A stretch of DNA of 64,000 bases, taken from assembly GCA_934047225.1 (NCBI GenBank), contig OW204011.1, positions 16,318,339 through 16,382,338 on the forward strand, read 5' to 3'. The notes below the pieces were generated by a model that did no database searches, was not told the origin of the DNA, and saw only the letters and a list, made by a program, of their open reading frames with translations. This DNA is from Ypsolopha sequella (taxonomy: Eukaryota > Arthropoda > Insecta > Lepidoptera > Ypsolophidae). The translations under genes and the position numbers were made by a program. Shown in pieces: positions 19,931-31,081 of the stretch; position 1 is the stretch's first letter, and each line of letters begins with the position of its first letter.

Positions 19931-21235
19931 TATAATATTTTAAGTAACAATTTCAAGAAAAATTAGAAACACTCGTCATGATATTGTCGTGATACTTGTC
20001 ATGATACCTGAGACCATGGAATTACATGCCTGAGACAAATCACAAGCGAAAACGAGTAAAGAGGGTGGTAGAAATTAAGACAAAGCTTTACCACTTATGA
20101 TTGGTTCTCTAGCTGTGTTATAATAAATTTGGCCAATCGCAGCGCAGAATTGCGGTGTTATAATGAAATATCAGAACATCGATCAAAGAATTTAGGTACT
20201 TATAAAACCACTTTTGATGTTGTGATTACCTTATTGTGGTATGGGAGTAGATGAAAAATATTTTTTATCTTTACATATCGAGTATCAATTGAAAGCTTTA
20301 ATATAGACGTTCTTCGTTTATTTATAGTATAAAATCAATAAAATATAAAGAAAAGCCAATGACCTTTGGACTCTTAACATTTTGTTAAATAAGTAAGTTT
20401 GTTATTTTAAGATTATTAAAAATATTGAGGCATAAATTTAAAAGGCGAAACAATATCAAAACAAAAATTTAATTTTGTTTGTAATATATTTATTTTTAGC
20501 ATTTTAGTTTATTTAAGTTTTTAATATTTCATAGGATTATTTAGTTTTAAATTTAAGTTACTTTTTTAATTTAATTATATTTCAAATAAAAAGATATGTG
20601 AAAAAGAAATGTATAACTACATACGAGAAAGAGCACATAACTTTGTAAATGCAGGAGATACAACATTAAAATTCGTGATCAACAACAAAAATAAATAAAC
20701 AAATTTAGTAAACATAGCTGAAATACAAACTTATATGTTTATAAAATGAATTGTGTGAAATATCTATGAAGATCTACGAAAGTTTTGAAGCTTTTCGTAG
20801 CTTTAACCCTTCCGCTGTATGCTACGGCATTGTAAATGCTACGCTGTATGCTACGGCATTGTAAATGCTACGACTTCATTGTTTTCAAACTATTTTGTAA
20901 CCACACACTATTAAGCTCATCCGGGGAACTATGAAACTATGCTTTGATTCCGTAATAACAAGTGCCAGTAGGTGGCCTGTCATGCTGGAGTCCGTACTTG
21001 CTAAAAAAGGCAGTGTTTGCTTTGGTATAAACGAGATGCCAGATTTTTTGCCTCAATATTTTTCTTTGTTTTGTCTCGTTGTGATATCACTATGTTTTCA
21101 ATTTATATTTTTAGCTCTCAATCGCTTGTATAATTTAATTGTATATAAATTAAGTGTAACATGTGAACCTACTTTCTTTTTCATTTGTTATTATAATATT
21201 AAATAATTATTTTTATAAAAAGTATTGTACATTTT
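19931..21235. other. No gene; tandem CTACG pair inside
   Basis: AT-rich. 20816-20880 is a two-unit tandem repeat of about 31 bp (CTGTATGCTACGGCATTGTA..). The frame at 20931-21206 has no family signature and an AT-biased composition. Confidence 0.4.
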
Positions 21236-21240
21236 TGCAT

Positions 21241-21430
21241 TTAAGCTTTTGTCCGTGACTTCACCCCTGTTGATTCAGTTTTTATGGGACAAAAAGTAGT
21301 CTATGTCCTATCAAGATTTAGAACTAAATTTGTGCAAAGTTTCAGCCCAATCGGTTTAGTAGTTACGGCATCAATGAGTAACAAACATACAAATTTTCGC
21401 ATTTATAATGTTATTGTGGGAAATATATAT
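21241..21430 (-). mobile_element. Helitron-like fragment (minus)
   Basis: Reverse-oriented Helitron-type words: AAGCTTTTGTCCGTGACTTC at the left (3' end on minus, CTAG lost), AGTTTCAGCCCAATCGGTTT inside, and TTTCGCATTTATAATGTTAT at the right (5' end on minus). It resembles 31082-31446 and 55147-55388 in organisation. Confidence 0.5.
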
Positions 21431-21479
21431 AGTGGGAATGTTAATAGGGGGAAAATCAGGCTATTTTATTAATAGTTAT

Positions 21480-22020
21480 TTCAGATGTGTGCATTTTTCA
21501 ACGGTCCCAAAATAGCATTGAATAATATTAAGAAAAGAGGATGTCATATTATTGTGTATTTTATAATTACATATATTTTTTTTCGAACCGATTTGATTGT
21601 GATACTCGTATTAGCACATTCTTAATTATTTAATAAATATTATTAAATTGGTAAAACTAATATAGCTGACGCCAAAACACTCCCAAGTGTTCTAAAAATA
21701 TCTAAGGTCTGTGATTTGATAAACATCGCTTTAATGGTTTTATGATTTGAAGGTAGGGCGTTTTCAATAATATGAGAACGTCAAAATGTTTCGGAATCAA
21801 TAAGGATATAATAGCACGAAAAGACTTTAGAATTTGTTTTCTTGGAACACCGGAATGCGAGGTCTTTTTCTCTATAGTCCACCTCTTCTCCGTAGAGAAC
21901 AAAGCTGTCACCAGGCATTCTACGTGGAAAATACCCGACCAAAATAAATCCAAGAAACAATAGAAACTATGATCAAGAGCTCTATTCCCTGGCTGACAGA
22001 CAGGCATAAATAATACGATG
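21480..22020. other. No recognised gene
   Basis: Holds open frames of 101 codons (21702-22007, minus) and 63 codons (21772-21963, plus) overlapping in opposite directions. Neither shows a domain, a start context or a match to other parts of the window. Confidence 0.3.
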
Positions 22021-22027
22021 AAAAAAA

Positions 22028-22490
22028 TAGTATATTTCGTGACGAGTATAAAATGGCGGATTTTCTTACCCGAGGAATGAAGCTGATTTATGTATTTAAA
22101 TATGTAATTTTTCCTTTCAAATTTAATATATTTTATGACTTTGCAAAGCGCGGTGCGGTTTTTACCTTTTTTTTCTCAAGCTTCGGCCGGCGTCTTTTAT
22201 TTGTGGCCAGTCATTTTGCGAAAAAAGAGTGTCAGACGCGATATAATCGATTATGTCGTGAATCGGAACGCAGGGAATTTCGATTGTAAAGACAAACTAA
22301 GGACGTCAAAAAGAACCTAATTTAGCATGAAATCAAGACAAACGTCAAAAAGAACCTAATTTTGCTCGAAATTTCAATACGATATTTCAAACTGACCTGA
22401 TAGTCATTCCGCAACGGGGCCCGTAAAGTTCGATTTTCAAAACTTATTTCGAGTATTAAATGGAACTTTTTCATAAAGAAAGAAAAAATA
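22028..22490 (+). mobile_element. Element B, copy 2 (internally deleted)
   Basis: Same start (TAGTATATTTCGTGACGAGT) and core (AAGGACGTCAAAAAGAACCT twice) as copy 1, but the hairpin and inner TIR between GAGGAATGAAGCTG and ATTTATGTATTTAAA are missing. Frames at 22053-22320 read through non-coding repeat. Confidence 0.8.
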
Positions 22491-23394
22491 AAAAGAGATT
22501 TTTCACCTGGAAAATTTCCTCGAATACACAAGTTTCCGTAAATAAATACTTACTTAAAGCGAACCGTGTTTTATGGATGACAAAATTAATAAAACGCCTC
22601 ATTGAGAGTTTTCTGTGAAAAGTAATTTGTATTAGGAATTTATTTTTCCTTAACGTGAATCAACAAAATAAAGGTGAATTAGAATTGTGTGCGGAGATAA
22701 TACCCGCGCTGAGGGAAGTTTTGCTGTATTCTATCTATCTATATCTATACTAATAATAATGTAGGAAAAATATCGTGTCTGTACATTGAATATTTTGAAT
22801 TTGTGGATACATTAATAATTTGCAATATTCTGCTTAACACTCTTACTATGCTATTCAAAATCCAGACTAAAGCACCACCCACCCTCCCGCATAATACATG
22901 CAAAAGCAAAGGATAATACGATAATAAGTACGAGCAATAAAGTTTTTTTGTTTGATGATATCATAAATTCTTTTAAAACTAGGGACGTCGCCTCGCTTCG
23001 CTCCACTTCGCTCAGCTCCTTATGTTATTTTAAATGTAAAGCTAATACGCTCGTCCTGTAAATTTTTACCTGTCACTTTTGATGATAGATCAATTAAAGA
23101 GTACCTACCAATTTAAAATAATAATTAATGGCACGAGCAACTATCAGTTTAGAGTTAAATAATGCACTTCAATATTAATACTTGATTATTGTACAACAAT
23201 TTCTTTTAAGGAAGATTATTTGACTGATGACGGTGCGCCGAAATATATCGAGTAAAGACGTATTTTTATTGTTTTAATATTATTAAGAAAAATTAAAAAG
23301 AAAAAAAAAAGATTAAAAAGCTTTAAATATATTTATTTACTTTTTAAGAGAGAGACATTTAAAAGCTAATTTAAAGCTATAAAAATTATAATGC
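22491..23394. other. No gene; one CTGATGA..GAAATATATCG motif
   Basis: AT-rich. 23221-23260 carries ACTGATGACGGTGCGCCGAA followed by ATATATCGAG (see findings). 22990-23010 has an odd TCGCTTCGCTCC repeat-like patch. Confidence 0.4.
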
Positions 23395-23545
23395 AAACTA
23401 CTCGTATTATTTTCAGAGAAGACAAATTTTAAAGCTCATATTGCAAAGTATTTATTAATCACAAGTGCAAAGTATAAATTTTAAAGCGAAGCTTTTTAAA
23501 GTGAGAACAATTATTTTTAAAGTTCATTTATATAAATGAAAATAA
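23395..23545 (+). repeat. Repeat V, copy 1
   Basis: Shares GCGAAGCTTTTTAAAGTGAG, AAAGTTCATTTATATA and several TTTAAAGCT words with 26510-26655 in the same orientation. Confidence 0.65.
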
Positions 23546-23554
23546 AAAAATATA

Positions 23555-23957
23555 TTTACATATGAAATTGCCGAAATTTTCTTACAGGTTCATGAGTTCA
23601 TAATACCTGTAATTCAATAGCTATTTCAATTATTTGTTTTATGTTTGAAAGTTGATTTCAAGGTTTGACATCTACGTATTACATTTTGTTTTTATTTTCA
23701 GTTTAATTAAAAAATTACATCTTCAAAAACAGTTCGTCCTAAATGCCATCCATTTCCATGATAAGATTCGTAATATTTTTTACAGCTGACACTTTAAAAA
23801 TTTAATTAATGTTACTGTTAGCTTTATGTTGTCTCATTCATACACAAAACAAATTACATAATTTGGATTTGTCGTTCCTAAAAAAATGCAAGAATGTTAG
23901 TACTTAGTAGAGTTTCCTTCAAATTCTCTATAGAAAATGGCAATTTCATATGTAAAG
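23555..23957 (+). mobile_element. MITE Q, copy 2 (complete)
   Basis: About 403 bp with TIRs TTTACATATGAAATTGCC on both sides. Contains the 18108-18240 sequence and continues beyond it. There is no coding potential. A third scrap lies at 32755-32795. Confidence 0.75.
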
Positions 23958-24240
23958 ACCTAACTTAATATATGCGCTAACATGTAATGGTTCGGTAGAC
24001 GAATGGGTCTACGGTTGTAGCTCGTAGCATGTAGGTACCTACGGCGTAGAGGTTGCTTGCCTATTATTTACCGGTTGCTTGTGATTACGTTAAGGATCGA
24101 TTCTTAGATTTGGTATCACATCTATGGAAAAGCCAATTGTTTTATAGTTATTGTACTTTGTTTGTATTTTCTATTAAAGTTGTATTTTGGCCGAAATAAT
24201 TATTTTTCAATATTTTGCTACAAATCCGGATAAACGACTC
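23958..24240. other. CTACG/CGTAG-rich linker
   Basis: 24005-24055 has GTCTACGGTTGTAGCTCGTA and CCTACGGCGTAGAGG. No gene. Confidence 0.4.
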
Positions 24241-24668
24241 TTAAGGCGATACCAAAAAAAAATGTTTTTTTTTTTTCGAATTCCTTTACTCCACTATAGC
24301 GTCATCTACGTATTTAATTTTTGGATAAATGTTTCTTGAGTATTTGATCAAGATTCTCACTGAAGGAAAACGCGATTGGATAAAATTATCTCGATAGACT
24401 TTAATTCCGAAAATACCTCTAAATTGTTTAATTTTTTCCTGTAATTCTGAAATCCTAACTAATTTAATTGTGAAATTGCATTCAAAATGTGGAAATTATG
24501 TATTTGTAAAGTTTTCTTGAAGATCTTTATAACGAAATTGCTTAGTACATTTTATATTAATAAAAAACCGACTTTTTGCTACTTTTCCACGAATACGTCC
24601 CACTCGCACTGAAGGTTTTTTCGCATATGGAGTAACATTGACGCTAAAACTTTTACGTAGTGCCTTAA
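24241..24668 (-). mobile_element. TTAA-bounded element D, copy 2
   Basis: 428 bp from TTAA (24241-24244) to TTAA (24665-24668), inverted relative to D1. Core words GTCATCTACGTATTT, CACGAATACGTCCCACTCGC and GCATATGGAGTAACATTGAC match D1 in complement. The open frame at 24496-24735 is incidental. Confidence 0.8.
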
Positions 24669-24890
24669 TTGTAAGGAGTACATATTTTTTACAAACAATG
24701 GAGTTACGAAGGAACACTACCACGCAAAGCATCAATTTCTAAAAGCAGTTTTTTTTTTCTATCGAAAGGTTAGGATCGTATTAAACCAGATAAAAAGAAA
24801 TATCTGTAAAACACAGACTCATGACTGAAAACACGATTTCAGATTGAACCACAACTACTCCTCAATAGGACAAAAAAGCCTTCCTTTAAG
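24669..24890. other. No gene seen
   Basis: AT-rich linker with no recognised feature. Confidence 0.3.
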
Positions 24891-25234
24891 CTTAGCGCAA
24901 AGTGCATAACTTAACTTCGTTTCTCTTGTCAAGAAATGAAAAATTTAAAAGCGTTTTGATCTGTGGCAATTGACGCCACTAGTTCAGTATTAGTGAGGTT
25001 TATAAAGCGAGAGTTTGAAATTGTATACACAGTTAGTCGTGATCGTTTCAAAACCAACTTAAAATGCTGTTTTAACTTTGCTTGGACCAGATCATGACTA
25101 GTAAAATTGTACATTAAACTTCAAACTCCTTCTTTATAAACCTCTCTGGCGTCAATTGCCTTACACCAAAATGCTTTTCAATTTTTAAATACTAAACAAG
25201 AAAAACAAAGTTAAGTTATGTACTTTGCGCTAAG
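24891..25234. mobile_element. MITE X
   Basis: About 344 bp with imperfect TIRs of well over 100 bp: CTTAGCGCAAAGTGCATAAC on the left and CTTAGCGCAAAGTACATAAC in complement on the right, followed by the shared GGCAATTGACGCCA and GAGGTTTATAAAG. Half of a relative is at 47105-47235. Non-coding. Confidence 0.8.
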
Positions 25235-25330
25235 CGACTGATGTTTAACCATAAACTTATTAAGGCGTGCCTTTGAAGTTATGTCATATGAAAAGAAAAT
25301 AAAAAACAAGTTGAACCTTAATAGTACTTT

Positions 25331-25834
25331 TTATTGTTTTTCACCACGTAGTTTAATACACTTTTCCATTCGCTCTAACCAGTTATTAAAACATTTATTC
25401 CACTCAAAAGTGGAGGTGTTCAATTTGGCTGATTTAAAAGCCTCGACTGCTTCTTCACCGGACTGGAACCTTCGACTACGAAGAGAGACGATCGTCAATA
25501 ATTTCTACGTTTTCCTGCCTCAAATACTTAATCATTTGACAAGCGCTGTGTGAGCTTGCTTTTGTTAAAACGGTGTTGAGTTAGATTTCCGAAGTTTGGC
25601 GTTGACTTGTGGTTAACAAACTATGGTATACCACTCTGCATTAACACTTCTACAATATTAAAATACAATCGTCGCAACGTGACTGGTTTTAGCCAAGATA
25701 CGTATTCACCATTTTCTTTGAAGTGCTTCGAGAGCGAACAACTTCAGTCGGCTTTGGCTTTTCTTGGAAGACCCAGATTGTGGATTGTTGTTTGGAATCA
25801 GGATCATAAGCATAGATCCAAGGTTCGTCACGTT
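25331..25834 (-). pseudogene. mariner-family transposase remnant
   Basis: Minus-strand pieces in order: RDEPWIYAYDPDSKQQSTIW then VFQEKPKPTEVVRSRSTSKK (first catalytic Asp in the DE.WIY motif), VNAEWYTIVC, ASSHSACQMIKYLRQENVEI, and after a deletion FEWNKCFNNWLERMEKCIK to the stop in GEKQ. This is the mariner/SETMAR-type order. The HDNA motif is degenerate and the PYSPDLAPCDF region with the third Asp is gone, and the frame shifts at least twice. It is dead. The plus-strand frames 25281-25553 and 25607-25909 are antisense shadows. Confidence 0.88.
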
Positions 25835-26405
25835 TGTTCGTCTACAATCAACCTTCCTCCTTACGCTCTAGGGGTAGTAACCACAAGACTGCTGCTCGGG
25901 GTGCTCTAATTTAGTTCTGGAACAGATTCAAACCATTTTCTGCGTTTAGTCGGGTTGGTAGGGCAAACTGACAGGACAGCGACAAAGACAAGATAGACCA
26001 AGAAGTTTATAACGTTCAAAAGATACTTTTTATTTACACTTCTGCTCAACAAATTATGCAAAAAATGCTTTTTTCCGACGTGCTTCTAACACGTATAACA
26101 CATGTCTAAGCGATATAGATATCTTTGCATTATCTTTATCTGGTTATAAACATAAAGTTGGAGAAGCTTTATTCTATGTATGAATGTGTTCTTTGCATTT
26201 TATTCTTTATTTTTATTTTTATGTGTATATTATTGTTAAACTACTATTATTATATAAGTAATTAATTTATATACAGTTAATATTGCTTGTTCATTAATGT
26301 TTAGCATATTTTTAGTTTATTCCGTCTTAAATAAAATAACTTATACCTTCTCCAGAACATCCCCAAAGATAAAGGATAAAGCATAGACTTAGGATATGAT
26401 AGATT
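25835..26405. other. No gene seen
   Basis: AT-rich. Possibly includes worn 5' parts of the mariner copy, but no further transposase motif could be read. Confidence 0.35.
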
Positions 26406-26407
26406 AG

Positions 26408-26480
26408 GCTGTATGTGTATGTGAATGTGTATGTGTATGAGGGTGTGTATGTGTATGTGAATGTATATGTGTATGTGCAA
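26408..26480. repeat. (TGTATG)n-like microsatellite
   Basis: Degenerate TGTATGTGTATGTGAATG run of about 70 bp. Confidence 0.85.
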
Positions 26481-26509
26481 AATTTCTTTTGTTATTACTA
26501 CTTTGTTTA

Positions 26510-26655
26510 GGCAAAGAAATTTTAACTATTATTTTTAAAGAAGATACATTTTAAAGCTTTAAGTATTCATATTATAGTGCAAAGTATTAATTTAAAGCTA
26601 AGCTTTTTGAAGTGGGAAGCATTATTATTAAAGTTCATTTATATATACCTATCCC
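26510..26655 (+). repeat. Repeat V, copy 2
   Basis: Matches 23395-23545 (GCTAAGCTTTTTGAAGTGGG, TAAAGTTCATTTATATA). A CTACG-rich patch follows at 26715-26795. Confidence 0.6.
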
Positions 26656-26939
26656 CATAATTAAACTTGATCTTATCTGCAACAGGAATCGGAGTTCAGT
26701 TCAGCATAACTTCGATCACGTAGAAATGCTACGCAATGTTGTAACTCTATCTACGTGCTACGCTATAGCTTTATTGCAAACTGCTACGAGAACTTAGTTC
26801 ATAGTTCATACCCATTAATACTGTAGCATGCATGACTGAGCATTTATAATTAAAAGCAATCTGCATTAAAGATATACATTTAGTTCCTCAGACATCCAAA
26901 TCTTGATATAAATATATCAAAGAACAAACCTCATATCAT

Positions 26940-27290
26940 ATTGAACAAACATTTTTATTTATTTTATTTCATTTTTTATTTTATTTATTATTTACATTTA
27001 TACTACACAATCTTTACAGGATAACCTAATGCGATTGGTAACAAATTATATTTAAAGCAGTTTTTGTGAACTCCGTCAAAGAACAACTAAACAAATCGGT
27101 ACCAGTAAGGTTGTCGATTCTGTTGAAAAGATGGAGTGCCTTTACAACAGGTGACTCTTTAAGAACATTAGTGCGCGCATGCTGCACGCAAAACAACTTA
27201 TGATTTCTCGCGCGAAGATAGTTATCCGGCACAAACAGCTTCAAGGACGCTAGCAACCGCGGATTGAACAATATACCTCGCAAAACTTTA
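26940..27290 (-). pseudogene. LINE RT C-terminal fragment with A-rich tail
   Basis: Minus-strand frame of 85 codons ending at 27026: NPRLLASLKLFVPDNYLRAR, LFCVQHARTNVLKESPVVKA, LHLFNRI, DLFSCSLTEFTK. The pattern 'VP....R....LF.V..ARTN.....P..RA...N...D.F..S...F' is what I associate with the end of Jockey/R1-like LINE polyproteins in insects. It is followed on the minus strand by a TAAATAATAAATAAAATA-type tail (26945-27000). No RT core is present. Confidence 0.6.
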
Positions 27291-27362
27291 AAAAGATAAA
27301 TTAGTAGTTAGTAGTAACATAATCTTATATGGGCACTTTGTCGTTCGTTTATTTTGCGCATA

Positions 27363-27811
27363 TACAGGGTGCTTGGTAATTCGACCTATTCCTTGAAAGG
27401 GATTATACTAGATATCATTTCCAACGAATTAAGTCCTATCAACTACGTGTCGAAAATGAATGGTCTAAGAGTTACGAAGGTTTTTATATTATTTTTCAAA
27501 CTTTCAGACTAACCAAAAATAAATAATTTAAAAATAACTATTCCTCTCTCAGCACTTATTTATTATATTTCTGATCAATGATAGATGAGTGATCATTAAA
27601 AAAAAAATACGTGCCCTGAATTCCCATAATCTCAGAATTAAAACGTCTTAAGTGGAAAGAAATCCTTTTTTATTTTGTAATTTTTGAAATATTGACGTAT
27701 ATTGAAAAATAATTATCATTTTCGACCCCTTGTAGGAAGGCATTATTTGTTGGAAATGATCCCTAGTATAACCCATTTAAAGGAATAGGTCGAATTACCA
27801 AGCACACTGTA
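27363..27811. mobile_element. MITE N (TA-flanked, long TIRs)
   Basis: 449 bp with TIRs of about 70 bp: TACAGGGTGCTTGGTAATTC and, in complement, TACAGTGTGCTTGGTAATTC, both continuing GACCTATTCCTT and ATCATTTCCAAC. TA lies at both outer edges, as in Tc1/mariner-type MITEs. Non-coding. Confidence 0.85.
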
Positions 27812-28182
27812 TATACGTAAATATTTTTTTTACTATATATAATGCTTCAAAAAAATCAATAAGAAATTAGTTTAAGAAAAGAAAAAGCTGGGTAAAGGTT
27901 TATTCGCGATTTAAAATATCATACAATTTTACAAAATAATAATAATAGATTATAATTAGATCAGACAATTCGTTATTTTATGTGTGACTATAAAAATTTA
28001 AAACCGCGAGGAAAAAGACAAATCACGTCAAGCAATTATCTGCTTTTCTTTCAAAAATTAATAATAATTATTTATTGTGTTTGTACTTTAAGTTTTATTC
28101 TGATTCTCTCAAGTCATTTTTTGACTGACGATGACTTCTAAAACTCTGTTCGCCAATGGGTTCCGGGAAATTAAAATCATGA
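27812..28182. other. No gene seen; possibly LINE-gamma upstream
   Basis: AT-rich. 28110-28145 has TTGACTGACGATGACTTC, a weak form of the CTGATGA motif. No RT motif could be read here. Confidence 0.35.
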
Positions 28183-29385
28183 ATGAATTTACTGATATTT
28201 GTTTTTGAGTGGATGTTGTACAAAATGTGGGGGCGCACCGTAGGCGCCAGGGAAAGAACTGACTTGACAAACTATGCATTGAAATCACATCAAGAGCTTT
28301 CTGTCTACGTTAGCAAATACTTTGTCATGTACGCAGATGACATCTGCGCGGTCGTCGCTGCACCTACCGGTGATCAACTTGTCACTGATCTGCGCTCCGT
28401 TATCAGTGACCTCATTAAATGGTTTACTGCTAACGGAATGCAAGTCAATATCGAAAAAACCAAATTACTTCAATTCTCTCTTTCAACGGTCGAAGCAATT
28501 TGTGAACCATTGATCACGGATGACTACACCATACAATTTGAAAAATCAACCAAATATGTAGGATTTACACTCGATTCAAAGTTAGGGTGGCACAACCACA
28601 TTGACAGTGTGTGCAAAAAACTTAATCAAGCTTATTACGCAATATCTAGGCTGGTACCAACACTGACCATGCACAATTTGTTATCTGCCTACTTTGCCTA
28701 TTTTAACGCTGTTCTATCATATGGCATAGACTTATGGGGTATGTCGGCTGATAGGGATCGACCCTTCATAATCCAAAAAAAGATGGTACGAAGGCTCTCC
28801 AGGGTCATGCCAGGTACTCACTCGAAGCCGCTATTTATCAAGCTCGGTATTCTGACTGTCCCGTGTCTGTATATCATGGAGGTTGCAAAATATGTGAGGC
28901 GGAACCGTACGGAGTTTCCTGACAAAAGATCTGTTGGTCACGGTTATAGTCTCAGGCGCTTACAAGATCTTCAGACGCCAAAACATCGTCTCACCAAAAC
29001 CGGTTATTCTCTTGCTGTAATGGGACCGCGTATTTATAATAAGATACCTGACCTAGTTAAAGAATGCAGGAGCTTCTCATTGTTTACACATAAACTAAAA
29101 ACATTTCTAAAAAGAAAAGCTTACTTCACTGTGAGTGAGTTCCTTGATGAGTAAATGCTATTTATTGATTTTTACCTGAATCTATTTGACATGATAATTT
29201 AATTTTGAATATTGTGACATACCTATTTGTAATTTGACATTTTTGTTTTATTATAAATAACAGTGTAATTGTAAAACACCATTTTATTATTAATTTAAAT
29301 TGTACTTACTTCAAAATGTACCTTGATGTATTTACTGTATATTGACGATGTAATTTACTGAATAAATTAATATGAATATGAAATA
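28183..29385 (+). pseudogene. LINE-gamma reverse transcriptase, 5'-truncated, 323-codon open frame
   Basis: The longest open frame in the window (28183-29154). FVMYADDICAVVAAP at residues 48-62 holds the YADD catalytic motif (28330-28341), followed by MQVNIEKTKLLQFS, YVGFTLDSKLGWHNHIDSVC, AVLSYGIDLWG, QKKMVRRLSRV and, near the end, GPRIYNKIPDLVKECRSFSL. It is the palm motif C, thumb and C-terminal region of a CR1/Jockey-type LINE. RT motifs 1 to B are missing, and residues 1-43 look unrelated, so the ATG is fortuitous. 3'UTR to about 29385 with a TGAATATGAAAT tail. Similar in its C-terminal layout to 42743-42976. Confidence 0.85.
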
Positions 29386-29403
29386 ATTATATCCCTACAC
29401 TTT

Positions 29404-29490
29404 TCAATAAAAAACTTTCCAAATCACTGCTAAATGGGACGGCGCCCAAGACATTTACCTGGCAGCGTTACCTCGTTGAATCGCTAGGCT
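29404..29490 (-). pseudogene. LINE-alpha C-terminal scrap, copy 4
   Basis: The minus strand reads SLAIQRGNAA, then after a short frameshifting insertion VLGAVPFSSDLESFL, aligning to SLAIQRGNAASLLGT in the 16742 copy. It is bounded on its right by a TAAATAAATAAATAA run and then LINE-beta copy 2. Confidence 0.65.
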
Positions 29491-29527
29491 TATTAATAAA
29501 TAAATAAATAATAAATAAATCTATTTA

Positions 29528-30089
29528 TTTCAGGCTACAATAACAACCCATAATTTGTTAGTAACAATAATTCTTATTCTAATATTAGTAAATAAATAAA
29601 TAAATCATATTGACATTTAATCATATTGGACTGTACCTATGTGAGTGCTCTCCGCCAAGCTGTGACGCTTGCGTGCAGCAGGGAGCAGCGACTCAGATAG
29701 GGACAGTCGTGCCTGGCCGCAATGGTAGACAGGAGAATGTTGGAGCTGGCCCGCACACGGCGCACCAGCGAGGCGGCACGCTTGCGTATTGTTGTGCAGA
29801 AGCAATCTGTGCGCGCTTCCGCAAACATACCTGACGCACTGCAGCGTCGGGACAGCCCCAGCAAACTCCGAAACGCGTTATTACACTGTACCCGGAGGGC
29901 ACTGTACGATTTTTGCGAATAGAAGGCCCACATACTACATGTATAAAATGAGGTACAGTACGCTTTAAAAAGGGTTATTTTAACCTGCTTGGAGCACCGG
30001 AAAAATCTGCGAGCAATCATGTTCGCTCTGATCGACAATGCCCTCCGTTCCCTCTCAATGTCATCATTATCTTTGAGGCTGGATGTCAA
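29528..30089 (-). pseudogene. LINE-beta RT C-terminus and 3'UTR, copy 2
   Basis: Minus-strand frame of 150 codons (29637-30089): IKDNDD-like N-terminal region, IARRFFRCSKQVKITLFKAY, SALRVQCNNAFRSLLGLSRR, CSASGMFAEARTDC and RKRAASLVRRVRAS. It is collinear with 1205-1541. It represents sequence after the RT catalytic core, 5'-truncated. 3'UTR (29528-29636) shares TTTGTTAGTAACA with copy 1. The plus-strand frames 29610-29922 are antisense. Confidence 0.75.
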
Positions 30090-30418
30090 TATGAGGCCTA
30101 AGTATTAATGCCTATTAGTGCCCACTACGGAGTCGGACTAAACAGACAACACTGACCGACAGACAGAGCCTTCTCTACCTTCACCAGATGAGAGCAAAAA
30201 GGTAAACTAAATAGGTTAAGAAAATAGGTTAAGTTTGTCAATTTATTGTTAACTCTATTTTATTTATGATATTACTCCATATCCGACTGACGACGATCCC
30301 AAGTGGGTCGAAATATATATCGAAAATTTAATTTTTTATTTAATTTATACCATAATATTCGTAAGAATCTGTATATGTATAAAATAAAACGGTAAAAATA
30401 GGCTTATTAATAGTACAC
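30090..30418. other. No gene; one CTGACGA..GAAATATATATCG motif
   Basis: 30284-30328 reads ATCCGACTGACGACGATCCC, AAGTGGGTCGAAATATATAT, part of the recurrent motif set. Otherwise AT-rich. Confidence 0.4.
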
Positions 30419-30545
30419 ATGCAAAAAAGGGCGGTGTCTCGACTTGTAGCCACGTACAACACATCACATCTCTATTGACATCGAGTTTGCAAGAGCCACG
30501 CCTCCTAGCCATACCTCTTTGGTTCAGATATCTATGTTATTATCA
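30419..30545 (+). repeat. Repeat O, copy 1
   Basis: Shares TAGCCACGTACAACACATCA, CATCTCTATTGACAT and GCCACGCC with 46795-46925. Copy 2 has an extra palindrome of about 30 bp. Confidence 0.75.
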
Positions 30546-30609
30546 TACAACTTTACTTTGCGTGGGAAAAGAAGCGACGTCTTGTTCAGTAATCAGGATT
30601 AATAATTAA

Positions 30610-31035
30610 TTAAGACGCTACGGAAAAAAAAAATCGACACTTTTAGAACTTGCATATCTACTTCAGTAAAGAAGGTATTAATTTGATAAAATGGTATATT
30701 ATTTTTGGAATCTTTTCCTAGGGATCTGTTAAACAGAAACGCGATTGGAGAAATTCGGCTCGATACAAATATTTGATGAAATGAGGTCTTTTTCGACACC
30801 AATTCTCCTGGTTTGACAATTTGGAATGACATGTGGACTGTAATTATATTTATTAGATGGGTTTTACCAGTATCTAGAACCTGGTTAAACGAAATTTTCA
30901 TAGCAACTTTAGTACATTTTATATTAATAAAAAACCGACATTTCGCTACTTTTTCTTGAATCCGTCCCTCTCGCAATGAGGGTTTTTTCGCATATGGAGT
31001 AACAGGGAAAGTAAAACTTTTACATATTGCCTTGA
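30610..31035 (-). mobile_element. TTAA-bounded element D, copy 3
   Basis: Left end TTAAGACGCTACGG (30610). The right end is TTGATC where TTAA is expected (31032-31035), so one target copy has mutated. Core matches 34312-34865 most closely (GACACCAATTCTCCTGGTTT, ATCCGTCCCTCTCGCA). The 158-codon minus frame (30599-31075) crosses the element edge and is not a gene. Confidence 0.75.
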
Positions 31036-31081
31036 TCAATAATGTGCTAGTTGGAATGAAATAAACTTTTTTCATTTAAAA

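Noticed and set aside
20931..21206. 91-codon frame with a hydrophobic stretch
   Set aside because: The hydrophobicity comes from T-rich DNA; there is no start context or similarity.
21702..22007. 101-codon minus frame as a host exon
   Set aside because: Overlaps a plus-strand frame, no domain, no splice sites that help, AT-biased composition.
30599..31075. 158-codon minus frame
   Set aside because: Covers TTAA element D copy 3 and crosses its edge; not open in the other D copies.
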